Source: Mucilaginibacter xinganensis
Lineage (GTDB): Bacteria > Bacteroidota > Bacteroidia > Sphingobacteriales > Sphingobacteriaceae
DNA length: 64,000 bases
NCBI RefSeq assembly: GCF_002257585.1
Contig: NZ_CP022743.1
Coordinates: 434,001-498,000 of the forward strand
Direction: 5' to 3'
Part shown: piece by piece, positions 17,127-24,903 of the stretch
Layout of the letters: every line of letters starts with the position of its first letter
Position numbering within the stretch: position 1 is the first letter of the stretch
Made by a program: the position numbers and the translations under genes
Notes under the pieces: generated by a model
Told to the model about the DNA's origin: nothing
The model's input: the letters and a program-made list of their open reading frames with translations, nothing else
Databases searched by the model: none

Positions 17127-17327
17127 TTATTTTACTGCAGGAATAAAATGTTTTTTAACCAATGCCTCAACTTTATGGCGGATATGCGTTGAAACCGGCT
17201 TGCCCCAAATAACCTTATAGGTTCCGTTGGCCCGGGTAATAACAGAAAAGTAGTTACCCAACTCTCCGTTTATTTCACTTGGGTTGTTTAACTGTATTTG
17301 TCTGATTTCTTTGTCAAAGTTTTCCAT
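17127..17327 (-). CDS. Small hypothetical protein
   Basis: A 66-residue soluble protein (MENFDKEIRQIQL...) with a mixed helix-strand pattern and a Lys/His-rich end. The central stretch YFSVITRANGTYKVIWGKP looks like two strands of a small beta-rich domain. I do not recognise it. It lies between rimM and the membrane/XRE operon; its stop is 2 bases from the operator sites of that operon. The ATG and codon use are consistent with a real gene. Confidence 0.5.
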   Translation of the reverse strand: MENFDKEIRQIQLNNPSEINGELGNYFSVITRANGTYKVIWGKPVSTHIRHKVEALVKKHFIPAVK

Positions 17328-17445
17328 CTCTTATTTTTAATTTCTACTTATGCGTATGTTTAATGAGGCCTTAAACCATTATTATTGTTGGATATGTGCT
17401 ATTAAAATAACTTATTCAACCCAATTGAACTCAATCAACCAACCT

Positions 17446-17970
17446 TTAATCCAGGTAAATGTCCAGTAAGCCATCAGGGAGGTCAACCCTGACTATTTCC
17501 TTTACCACATCAATGCCTTTAACCACTTCTTCGTTCAGCGGGAAAAGCACTTCGCAATTCTTATACGTAAGTGTGGCTATTAACTGCTGCGGGTATTCAT
17601 GAATATCGGTTATTACACCCAGTTCGCCTTCATTGTCATCAATAGCGGTAAAGCCCTTCAGGTCCATCAGGGTAAATTCCTGTTTTTTCTTTTTTGGCTT
17701 TAGTTTATTGGGGAGGTAGAGGTCCTTTTTCGCCAGCAATGCTGCCTTTTCAATGGTGTCCACATCTTCCAGCACCAGGTAGGCGGCATTTTTTTGAAGG
17801 TACTTTATCGAGCTTACAAAATAAGGAACCAGCTTGCCGGCTATTTCAATAAAAAGGGTATTGAACCTGATGTCTTCCAGTCCGTCAAAATCGGTATAAA
17901 TGTGCAGTTCGCCCTTCAATCCTTTTGTCTTTATGGTGCTGCCTATTCTGAAACAATCGTCGGTTGTCAT
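17446..17970 (-). CDS. rimM: Ribosome maturation factor RimM
   Basis: A 174-residue 16S rRNA processing factor that binds protein uS19 during assembly of the 30S head. The RimM N-terminal barrel starts FRIGSTIKTKGLKGELHIYTD; the linker is followed by the PRC-barrel half (FTLMDLKGFTAIDDNEGELGVI) and the end VRVDLPDGLLDIYL. It follows rpsP, but a strong hairpin lies between the two. trmD, its usual next neighbour, is about 2.9 kb away here. Confidence 0.97.
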   Translation of the reverse strand: MTTDDCFRIGSTIKTKGLKGELHIYTDFDGLEDIRFNTLFIEIAGKLVPYFVSSIKYLQKNAAYLVLEDVDTIEKAALLAKKDLYLPNKLKPKKKKQEFTLMDLKGFTAIDDNEGELGVITDIHEYPQQLIATLTYKNCEVLFPLNEEVVKGIDVVKEIVRVDLPDGLLDIYLD

Positions 17971-17995
17971 AATGCTTTATGCTAAGGTAAAAAAC

Positions 17996-18034
17996 AACAA
18001 TGGCGAAGAACCTGTTAGGATCTTCGCCATTGTT
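17996..18034 (-). terminator. Hairpin between rpsP and rimM
   Basis: A perfect 14-bp stem (17996-18009 with 18021-18034), with a further 3-bp CCT/AGG pairing in the loop. On the minus strand it ends in TTGTTTTTTACC. It probably terminates or attenuates transcription after rpsP so that the ribosomal protein is made in excess over RimM. Confidence 0.7.
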
Positions 18035-18052
18035 AAATATTGTAAATTGAAA

Positions 18053-18601
18053 TTACTCAGCGCTTTCAGCTTCAGCAGATGCTTCAGGCTCAGCAGAAAC
18101 TTCGCCTTCTTCTTCGGCAGGAGCTTCAACTTCTTCAACTTCAGGGGTGTTTTTTGCAGCAATTGCAGCAGCTTTAGCCTCTTTCTTCTTAGCTTCGGCA
18201 GCCAGAGCAGTTTTACGTGCTTCGTCTTTTGCTGATACTAAAGTTGATTTTTTACCTGTGATTTTTCCATCTTTGGTATCAAGCCATTGCTGGAATTTTG
18301 CTTCAACCTGCTCTTCGGTTAATGCACCTTTTTTAAGACCACCCTGTAAGTGTTTTTTGTATAAAACACCTTTGTACGATAAAATCGCACGGCAAGTATC
18401 TGTTGGTTGTGCGCCACTGTTAACCCAATCAAGGGTTTTATCGAAGTTAATGTCGATAGTTGCAGGGTTTGTATTTGGGTTGTATGAGCCTAAACGCTCA
18501 ATAAAACGTCCGTCACGCGGCGCGCGCGCATCGGCTACTACGATATAATAAAAAGGTTTTCCTTTTTTACCGTGTCTTTGCAATCTGATTTTGGTTGCCA
18601 T
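18053..18601 (-). CDS. rpsP: 30S ribosomal protein bS16 with long acidic tail
   Basis: A 182-residue protein. The first 80 or so residues are ordinary bS16 ([50 protein letters not shown]). The rest is an extension: a helical Lys/Ala-rich part (about 110-150) and a Glu/Ala/Pro-rich acidic end. Bacteroidota bS16 proteins often carry such extensions, so this is a lineage feature and not a fusion error. Its role on the ribosome is unknown. Confidence 0.97.
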   Translation of the reverse strand: MATKIRLQRHGKKGKPFYYIVVADARAPRDGRFIERLGSYNPNTNPATIDINFDKTLDWVNSGAQPTDTCRAILSYKGVLYKKHLQGGLKKGALTEEQVEAKFQQWLDTKDGKITGKKSTLVSAKDEARKTALAAEAKKKEAKAAAIAAKNTPEVEEVEAPAEEEGEVSAEPEASAEAESAE

Positions 18602-18886
18602 TTTTTTATTTTATGTATTCAACATTGTCCCCGGAGTTCTTTCTGCGGGGATGCAAAGGTATAAAATATATTTATTAAATGGAAATGATTTTATGATGAG
18701 CAGGTTAGAAAAGACCGGAGGCCTGAAAGTATCTTTTTAATTTACGGAGACGGCACGGGTTGGTTTATATAATTCATGTTTTAATTCAATACATTTCGTT
18801 GCTTTGAGGCTTAAGGCCTTTTCATCTTTTTCTTAAATTATTCTTTCAAAACCCGGCATATATCAGTACTATCGCAAATAATAACT
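18602..18886. other. Gene-free divergent region between rpsP and the PAS gene
   Basis: AT-rich intergenic DNA holding the rpsP promoter on the minus strand and the leader of the PAS gene on the plus strand. I find no ORF, RNA gene or exact TAnnTTTG box, apart from the hairpin at 18887-18916. Confidence 0.5.
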
Positions 18887-18916
18887 ACATTTTAAGAGCC
18901 TGTGGCTCTTAAATGT
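18887..18916. repeat. Hairpin in the leader of the PAS gene
   Basis: A perfect 9-bp stem TTAAGAGCC/GGCTCTTAA around a TGT loop (18892-18912), extended by ACAT/ATGT with one bulged base. It lies between divergent genes, so it is not an obvious terminator. It could be an operator or a 5-prime UTR hairpin of the PAS gene 59 bases downstream. Confidence 0.6.
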
Positions 18917-18974
18917 AATTTATTTAAAATAATAGTTAAATTTATAAATATGGCTAAAGCAATTACAATAAAAT

Positions 18975-20024
18975 ATGCCTGATCTTCTTCTTAGGGAACT
19001 TGGGTTTTTATTTGACGACAACCCTCACCCCATGTGGGTTTTTGAAATAGCATCTTTAAAAATACTAAAGGTTAATAAAGCAGCTACTTCCCGTTACGGA
19101 TATGCTGAAAAGGAATTCTTGGCGCTTACCTTGCGCGACCTGCTGGGGCCCGATAGCCTTGAAGGGTTTGATAGTTACCCGTTGGAAAATAACCTGGCGA
19201 AATCCAATTTAAATGAAGTTATCCATACCGGAACGTGGAAGCATAAATGTAAAAGCGGCGAATTTATTTTTACTGAAATTACCAGCCACGGCATAAAGTT
19301 TAAAGGGCTTGATTGCCGGATAGTTGTTGCAGGCGATGTTAGTGAAAAATTACGTTATAAGGAAGAGGCAAAAATAAGAGAACAGGAGCTGGTATGGACA
19401 AAAAACAGCCTGGAAGCACTTATAAATAACACGGAGGATCAAATCTGGTCGGTTGATAAAGAAACCCGCTACGTGTACATGAACCGCGCCTATCGTGAAA
19501 AAATTGACCATTTAACAGGCGTAGAACCAAAAGAAGGTGATTTTTCATACTTACACGGGGGGTATAATAGTGAGCGGATTGAGCGCTGGAAACACTATTA
19601 TCAACGGGCGCTTTCCGGAGAAATCTATACCATAACAGACGGTTTTACAGACCCCGTAACGCAGGAGGCTCTCTCTTTCGAGGTGAGCTTTAACCCGATT
19701 TATAACACCGGGGAAGAAATTACAGGCGTGGGCTGCTTTGCACGTAATATTACCGAGCGGCTTAAAATTGAAAAAGCCATAATTGACCAAAATGAGCGCC
19801 TGCGCCACATCGCATCTTTAACGTCGCACGAATTGAGGCGGCCGGTTGCAAGTATGTTAGGGTTGATAGCGATTATGGACAAAGCGAACTTCTTTAATCC
19901 CGATAACAAGGAGATTATTGAACACTTGCTAACGGTTGGGAATGAAATTGATGAGGTGATCCGCCTGATAGTTGATAAGGCCTTTATCCACGTTGATCAG
20001 CCGGATAAATACCAGTCTCCCTGA
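18975..20024 (+). CDS. PAS-PAS sensor with HisKA helix but no ATPase domain
   Basis: A 349-residue soluble protein. PAS 1 covers about residues 10-125 (DNPHPMWVFEIASLKILKVN), PAS 2 about 140-265 (LEALINNTEDQIWSVDKETR, then FSYLHGGYNSERIERWKHYYQ). A HisKA dimerisation helix follows, with phospho-acceptor His285 in TSHELRRP. The protein ends about 60 residues later, with no N, G1 or G2 boxes. Only 96 bases separate its stop from the end of pfkA, so no ATPase domain can be hidden by a frameshift. It must be phosphorylated in trans or act as a phosphatase or non-enzymatic partner; this is inference. Similar shortened PAS proteins occur in related genomes. Confidence 0.8.
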   Translation: MPDLLLRELGFLFDDNPHPMWVFEIASLKILKVNKAATSRYGYAEKEFLALTLRDLLGPDSLEGFDSYPLENNLAKSNLNEVIHTGTWKHKCKSGEFIFTEITSHGIKFKGLDCRIVVAGDVSEKLRYKEEAKIREQELVWTKNSLEALINNTEDQIWSVDKETRYVYMNRAYREKIDHLTGVEPKEGDFSYLHGGYNSERIERWKHYYQRALSGEIYTITDGFTDPVTQEALSFEVSFNPIYNTGEEITGVGCFARNITERLKIEKAIIDQNERLRHIASLTSHELRRPVASMLGLIAIMDKANFFNPDNKEIIEHLLTVGNEIDEVIRLIVDKAFIHVDQPDKYQSP

Positions 20025-20074
20025 CCTGTACCAACACCGATTATAGATAGCCCCACATTTCGAATAAACAACAA

Positions 20075-20093
20075 AGGCCGGAAAACCCGGCCT
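20075..20093. terminator. Terminator between the PAS gene and pfkA
   Basis: Perfect 7-bp GC stem AGGCCGG/CCGGCCT with a 5-base loop between convergent genes. On the minus strand it is followed by TTGTTGTTT, so it best serves pfkA. Confidence 0.65.
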
Positions 20094-20120
20094 CGTGATA
20101 TTTAAAAGATCCTATTAAGT

Positions 20121-21098
20121 TTATATTGCTAAAATCTCCACAATCTTCAAAAAATCGGGATTAATTTCAGCAATGTGCTTAGTGGCATGTTCAAACGGTG
20201 TATAGGCAATTTCGTTGTGGATCAGCCCTATCATTTCGTTCCGGTGACCGGCAATTAAAGCTTCAACAGCAGCAACACCAACACGGCTCGCAAGTACACG
20301 GTCCATACACGACGGCCTTCCGCCACGCTGAATATGCCCTAATACCGATACGCGGGTATCATAATTAGGGAACTTTTCTTTTATCTGGCGCCCTATTTCA
20401 AACGCATCGCCTGCTTCACCATTTTCGGCAAGCATAATTATTTTTGATGATTTGTCTTTACGGCCCTTTTCCAGTTTATCAAATACGGCATTAATGTCGG
20501 TTGGGCTTTCAGGGATCAATATCGTTTCGGCACCTGCGGCAATTCCAGTGCGTAAAGCTATCAGGCCTGAATCACGGCCCATTACTTCCACAATAAAAAG
20601 CCTGTCATGCGATTCTGCCGTATCCCTGATCTTATCAACCGCATCAATTACTGTATTAATTGCAGTGTCATAACCAATGGTAAAATCAGTGCCGCAAAGG
20701 TCATTATCGATAGTGCCGGGCAAGCCGATAACCGGGATGTCAAACTCTTCGCTGAATGCTTTCGCACCCCTGAAAGTACCGTCGCCGCCGATGGCAACAA
20801 GGGCGTCGACATTATGTTTTTTTAACTGTTCGTAAGCCTGTTTACGGCCTTCGGGTGTTCTGAACTGTTCGCTGCGGGCAGTTTTTAATATGGTACCCCC
20901 CCGCTGTATAATATTTGAAACAGATTTCCGGTCCATCGGGAAAAGGTCTCCCTTTATCATTCCCTCATAACCCCGGCGAATGCCGGTTACTTCAATGCCA
21001 TAATAAATAGCCGACCGTACAACCGCCCTTATGGCAGCATTCATCCCCGGCGAATCTCCGCCCGAAGTATAAAGTCCTATGTTTTTTATTTGCGTCAT
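20121..21098 (-). CDS. pfkA: ATP-dependent 6-phosphofructokinase
   Basis: A 325-residue glycolytic enzyme that phosphorylates fructose 6-phosphate. The N-terminal GLYTSGGDSPGMNAAIRAVV, ATP-binding GGDGTFRGA, catalytic PGTIDNDLCGTD, substrate-binding EVMGRDSGLIAL and C-terminal LGHIQRGGRPSCMDR are all present. The Gly in GGDGT indicates use of ATP and not pyrophosphate. Length is typical. It stands alone on the minus strand, ending at a short GC-rich terminator. Confidence 0.97.
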   Translation of the reverse strand: MTQIKNIGLYTSGGDSPGMNAAIRAVVRSAIYYGIEVTGIRRGYEGMIKGDLFPMDRKSVSNIIQRGGTILKTARSEQFRTPEGRKQAYEQLKKHNVDALVAIGGDGTFRGAKAFSEEFDIPVIGLPGTIDNDLCGTDFTIGYDTAINTVIDAVDKIRDTAESHDRLFIVEVMGRDSGLIALRTGIAAGAETILIPESPTDINAVFDKLEKGRKDKSSKIIMLAENGEAGDAFEIGRQIKEKFPNYDTRVSVLGHIQRGGRPSCMDRVLASRVGVAAVEALIAGHRNEMIGLIHNEIAYTPFEHATKHIAEINPDFLKIVEILAI

Positions 21099-21247
21099 TT
21101 TTATAAATTGGCGCCGTATCGCTCTGTGAAAAGTACCCGGACAGCTCTTTTAACCTGATAAACCCGCAAAACCGGGCGTCGTTCAAAGTTTCCGCGAATT
21201 TACACTATTTTTTTGTGCCGGGGGAGTGTTTTTTAAAAGTAGATGGG

Positions 21248-21293
21248 ATATAATGAGAAGAGCCCCGGGTAACCGGGGCTCTTCTCATTATAT
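21248..21293 (-). terminator. Very strong terminator after the DsbD gene
   Basis: A perfect 21-bp stem (21248-21268 with 21273-21293) around a GTAA tetraloop, starting 6 bases after the DsbD stop. Long GC-rich core with AT-rich base on both sides, so it may also work in the plus direction. Confidence 0.85.
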
Positions 21294-21299
21294 TGTCTT

Positions 21300-23006
21300 T
21301 TATTTTGACTGTTTATAAGCAGCTATTCCGCTATCTAAGTATTTAATATAATTATCAACACTAAAATTCGCTCCCTGCGGTGTAACGAGTACCTTGCCAT
21401 CACTATCTGTTATTACATAAAACGGCTGCGAATTGGTGTTGAATTTTACCGTTTCAAAATCGCTGTTTTTGCCGCCGATGGTAGTAACCTGTTTCCCGCT
21501 GAAAGAGGAGTTATAAAACTCAGCAGCCGGAAGCGATCCTTTTTCATCAACATAAAGCTCAAGCAGCACAAAGTCATTCTGCATCCGTTTGCGTACACCC
21601 GCGTCTGGCCAAACTTCGTTTTCCATTCTGCGGCAATTGGCACAGTTCCAGCCGGTAAAATCTATCAAAATAGGTTTCTTTAATTCTTTCGAAACCTGCA
21701 GTGCCTGCTCGTAATCATACCATTCATTTAAACCGGCGTGTTTGCCGCGTTTAAACAAGTCCTCATATTTTTTTTCTTTTATAGATACATTTTGAACCGG
21801 CGCAGCCGATCCTGACCCCATCGATCTTGATAAATCAAAATCCTGCGTGGCGGGCGGCGGTAAAAATCCGCTGATTATCTTAAGCGGGGCACCCCATAAT
21901 CCGGGAATCATGTAAAAAACAAAAGCAAAAACGCCTATAGCTATAAACGTACGAGGCACTGAAAGGTGTGGAAGATCGTCATCATGTGAAAATTTGATCT
22001 TGCCTATTAAATATAGGCCCATCAATAAACCAATAGCGATCCAAGCCGATAAAAATATCTCGCGGTCAAACCAGTTCCAGTGATAGGCCAGGTCAACGTT
22101 TGATAGAAATTTAAGCGCAAATGCAAGTTCAAGAAAACCTAACACAACTTTAATGCTGTTGAGCCATCCACCCGACTTTGGCAAGCTTTTTAACGCTGAA
22201 GGAAACAAAGCAAAAAGCGTAAATGGCAGTGCAAGCGCAAGCGAAAAACCGAACATCCCTACAGCCGGGCCAAGGCGGTCGCCTTTTGTTGCAGCAGCCG
22301 CTAACAGGCTGCCAACCAGCGGTCCGGTACATGAAAACGATACCACAACCAATGTTGCAGCCATGAAGAAGATGCCTACAAGGCCCCCTTTGTCTGAATT
22401 CGCATCCAGCTTATTGGCGAGTGAACTGGGGAGGTTAATTTCAAACGCGCCTAAAAACGAAACGCCGAATGTAACCAGCAGCAGGAAGAAGAACAGATTA
22501 AATATCCCGTTCGTTGCCAGTGCGTTCAGCGCATCAGGGCCAAAAATTAACGTGATGACAAGACCAAGTGATACGTAAATAACAATAATGGAGATGCCGT
22601 ATAGAAGGGAATGCAAAATCCCCTTAGACCGGGAGCCTGATTTTTTGGTAAAAAAGCTAACGGTTAACGGAAGCAAAGGATAGATGCAAGGCATGGTAAT
22701 GGCCAATAACCCCCCAAGGAAGCCCGCTATAAATATCGCCCAAAGTGTTTGGTTTTTTTCACCGACAGCAACAGGAGCAATGGCTGGCCGTGCTTTTTTT
22801 AATTGGGCCTGCTTTTTTCGAAACGCTGCTGCGCTGTCGGCTGCCGTAGGAATTTCAGTAAACTGAACATCGTTTGCTGATACTGCGGTGTCAGCCTTTT
22901 TATTTTGCAAAGCATTTGCCGGGCTTAAACCGGCAAAAAAGAATGCAACAATGGTAAATAACAAAAACAACCCGGTTTTTGCAGAACGGCTTTTAAATGC
23001 TCTCAT
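21300..23006 (-). CDS. DsbD-type thiol-disulfide interchange protein (CcdA plus thioredoxin)
   Basis: A 568-residue inner-membrane reductant conduit. Layout: signal sequence (1-32), a short periplasmic part, eight membrane helices of the DsbD beta/CcdA type (about 85-395, with MPCIYPLLPLTVSFF and SFSCTGPLVGS holding the two membrane cysteines), and a C-terminal thioredoxin domain with active site Cys-Ala-Asn-Cys (WNCANCRRME). It passes electrons from cytosolic thioredoxin to the periplasm. The N-terminal DsbD alpha domain of the E. coli protein is missing and is encoded by the gene just upstream, 14 bases away. Gene products would thus work together for periplasmic disulfide reduction or cytochrome c maturation. 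Confidence 0.92.
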   Translation of the reverse strand: MRAFKSRSAKTGLFLLFTIVAFFFAGLSPANALQNKKADTAVSANDVQFTEIPTAADSAAAFRKKQAQLKKARPAIAPVAVGEKNQTLWAIFIAGFLGGLLAITMPCIYPLLPLTVSFFTKKSGSRSKGILHSLLYGISIIVIYVSLGLVITLIFGPDALNALATNGIFNLFFFLLLVTFGVSFLGAFEINLPSSLANKLDANSDKGGLVGIFFMAATLVVVSFSCTGPLVGSLLAAAATKGDRLGPAVGMFGFSLALALPFTLFALFPSALKSLPKSGGWLNSIKVVLGFLELAFALKFLSNVDLAYHWNWFDREIFLSAWIAIGLLMGLYLIGKIKFSHDDDLPHLSVPRTFIAIGVFAFVFYMIPGLWGAPLKIISGFLPPPATQDFDLSRSMGSGSAAPVQNVSIKEKKYEDLFKRGKHAGLNEWYDYEQALQVSKELKKPILIDFTGWNCANCRRMENEVWPDAGVRKRMQNDFVLLELYVDEKGSLPAAEFYNSSFSGKQVTTIGGKNSDFETVKFNTNSQPFYVITDSDGKVLVTPQGANFSVDNYIKYLDSGIAAYKQSK

Positions 23007-23020
23007 TTTTGCTGCCGTAA

Positions 23021-23473
23021 TTATTTACCTAATGGAATAGAAAAATCAATATCCTCCGGCGGAAGGCATTTCTGATCGTTACAGGTCATGTATTCCAGCT
23101 GGCCCTTAATTACCGATGCATTGGCCGATTTTAGCTTGATTTTTTGCTGGAAAATTACCGATTTTTCAAAATAGGTAACGTCCATTTTAAAGGTGGACTC
23201 ATATTTTTTTATCGGAGCCGGTTGTACCGGTTTGCCAATCGGGCTGTAGTCTTTTGAAGCAGCGAAAGTAAACGAGGTCTTAATAGGACCGCCATCTTTC
23301 ACGTCAAGCCCGTAAATGTGCCATTTATCATCAATAGTTGCCTTTAAAAAAACCACCGCTTCGGTAGCGCTGATCCTTTTTGCGGCGTAAGACCATTTTA
23401 CGTGCGATTCTATCTGCGCCTTGGCGCCAAAGCTTAAAACCAGGGCAACCGCTGCCAATAGGATTTTTTTCAT
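23021..23473 (-). CDS. Periplasmic DsbD alpha-like protein
   Basis: A 150-residue exported protein: signal peptide (1-19, ending AKAQ) and one immunoglobulin-like domain equal to the N-terminal domain of DsbD. Two redox cysteines remain, in the stretch YMTCNDQKCLPP near the C terminus, spaced as in DsbD alpha. It should take electrons from the thioredoxin domain of the membrane partner encoded 14 bases downstream and pass them to periplasmic substrates. Splitting of this domain into its own gene is common in Bacteroidota. Confidence 0.88.
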   Translation of the reverse strand: MKKILLAAVALVLSFGAKAQIESHVKWSYAAKRISATEAVVFLKATIDDKWHIYGLDVKDGGPIKTSFTFAASKDYSPIGKPVQPAPIKKYESTFKMDVTYFEKSVIFQQKIKLKSANASVIKGQLEYMTCNDQKCLPPEDIDFSIPLGK

Positions 23474-23619
23474 TTTTTATATGCTATTTTTAGTTGATAG
23501 TCATTAGTTAATAAGCCACTGCCGTTGAGCTGTTTTACAACAGCCTGGTTTTTGGCAACGGGGTAAAAATAATACCCGTTTTTGATTATATGTTGAAGTT
23601 AATAATATAAATAAGCGGG

Positions 23620-24393
23620 TTATTTATATAAAAATTCAATTTCTTTCAAGCTAAACTCCAATTCTTGGTTGTTATTGTTTTTAACAACAAGTATTCCGTT
23701 GTCTTTTACGCGGTCAATAACACCTTCAAACATTTCTCCTTTCGACCTGAAATATTTCCTTTCGTTTAACCAATATAGTCGGTTTAAATAAGATTCCCTT
23801 ACAAAAGATTTTTTCCCGGCCTTTAAATTAAGATACCACGCTTCAATGTGGCTGCAAATTTCGGACAATAAACCTTTTAAATCATAATCCTGGTGTAAGA
23901 TTTGTTTTACCGATATAGCCCCGGGCAGGTGGTCCGGAAATATTTCCTGGTTAATATTTAGCCCGATGCCAACAATGGCATTTTTAATTTGTCCGCCCTG
24001 TATCATATTTTCAATTAACATGCCGCCTAGTTTCCGGTCGCCATAGTAAATATCGTTGGGCCATTTAATCTTTAATTTATTGCTTAGTAAGGGTTCTAAA
24101 GCATCAAAAACTCCCAAACTTACAGCGCGAACAAGGTCAAACTGTTCCGTAACAGGTAAAAAGATAGGTTTTAATAAAATGCTGAAAGTTAAATTTTTGC
24201 CCGGTTCAGCGTGCCAGCCATTCTGCTGCTGCCCTCTTCCGGCGTATTGGTTTTCTGCCATAATGACCGTTCCTTCAATCACTGGCTTGGAATTTGACGC
24301 TAGTTCTTTAAGGAAATTATTTGTTGAGCCAACTTCTTTAATTGTTATAAAATTTTGTCCAACAAATAATCCCGAAAATATGTTATTTTGCAA
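23620..24393 (-). CDS. birA: Biotin--[acetyl-CoA-carboxylase] ligase
   Basis: A 257-residue class I biotin protein ligase without the N-terminal repressor domain of E. coli BirA, so it acts only as an enzyme. Signature motifs are GSTNNFLKEL, AGRGQQQNGWHAEPGKNL (biotin/ATP loop) and IKWPNDIYYGDRKLGGMLIE, followed by the AIVGIGLNIN strand. The start is a TTG (LQNNIFSG): no ATG or GTG exists in frame upstream, and family members I recall start with this same Met-Gln-Asn-Asn sequence. It is divergent from rsfS, with 47 bases between starts. Confidence 0.95.
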   Translation of the reverse strand: MQNNIFSGLFVGQNFITIKEVGSTNNFLKELASNSKPVIEGTVIMAENQYAGRGQQQNGWHAEPGKNLTFSILLKPIFLPVTEQFDLVRAVSLGVFDALEPLLSNKLKIKWPNDIYYGDRKLGGMLIENMIQGGQIKNAIVGIGLNINQEIFPDHLPGAISVKQILHQDYDLKGLLSEICSHIEAWYLNLKAGKKSFVRESYLNRLYWLNERKYFRSKGEMFEGVIDRVKDNGILVVKNNNNQELEFSLKEIEFLYK

Positions 24394-24440
24394 AGTATAA
24401 TAATTTAAAATACTAAATCGTTCAAAACTAATTCTTTTTG

Positions 24441-24815
24441 ATGGTAAAAAACAAAGCGTTAAGTGAATCCGCTTATATTTCTGAGTTAGCCATACATGGC
24501 ATCCAGGAAAAAAAAGGAAATGATATTATCAGGTTAGACCTTCGTAATATATTTAGTTCGGTGGCCGATTATTTTGTAATAACGCATGCCGAATCAGCCA
24601 CACAGGTAAAAGCCATAGCGAATAGCATTGAAGATGAGATTTACAAAGCCACTCAACAGGATCCTTACCGCAAGGAAGGGTTGGAGTACGGTGAATGGAT
24701 ACTGCTGGATTATATAGATGTAGTTGTACACGTTTTCAGGACCGATAAACGTGAGTTTTATGGAATGGAAGATCTTTGGGGCGACGCCGAAATTAAAATG
24801 TATAAAAGCGCCTAA
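24441..24815 (+). CDS. rsfS: Ribosome silencing factor
   Basis: A 124-residue RsfS/Iojap protein that binds uL14 and blocks subunit joining when nutrients are low. I use the ATG at 24441; a TTG directly in front of it is unlikely. Visible motifs are the VADYFVITHAESATQVKAIA strand-helix, then EYGEWILLDYIDVVVHVF and the end REFYGMEDLWGDAE. It leads into ftsH after 88 bases, a gene order often seen in this phylum. Confidence 0.96.
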   Translation: MVKNKALSESAYISELAIHGIQEKKGNDIIRLDLRNIFSSVADYFVITHAESATQVKAIANSIEDEIYKATQQDPYRKEGLEYGEWILLDYIDVVVHVFRTDKREFYGMEDLWGDAEIKMYKSA

Positions 24816-24882
24816 GCGTTCGCAACAATTGTGTTTAAACACGCGTCATCATCATACCATAAAATATTAAATTAAAAGATTG

Positions 24883-24890
24883 TAAGTTTG
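24883..24890 (+). promoter_or_regulatory. -7 box close in front of ftsH
   Basis: TAAGTTTG, exact match to TAnnTTTG, ending 13 bases before the ftsH ATG. If used, transcription would begin only a few bases before the start codon, giving a nearly leaderless mRNA. Confidence 0.4.
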
Positions 24891-24903
24891 AGCTTGTAAA
24901 GAA

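Noticed and set aside
19900..20121. A lost ATPase domain of the PAS sensor through a frameshift
   Set aside because: Only 96 bases lie between its stop and the end of pfkA, too short for any ATPase domain in another frame.
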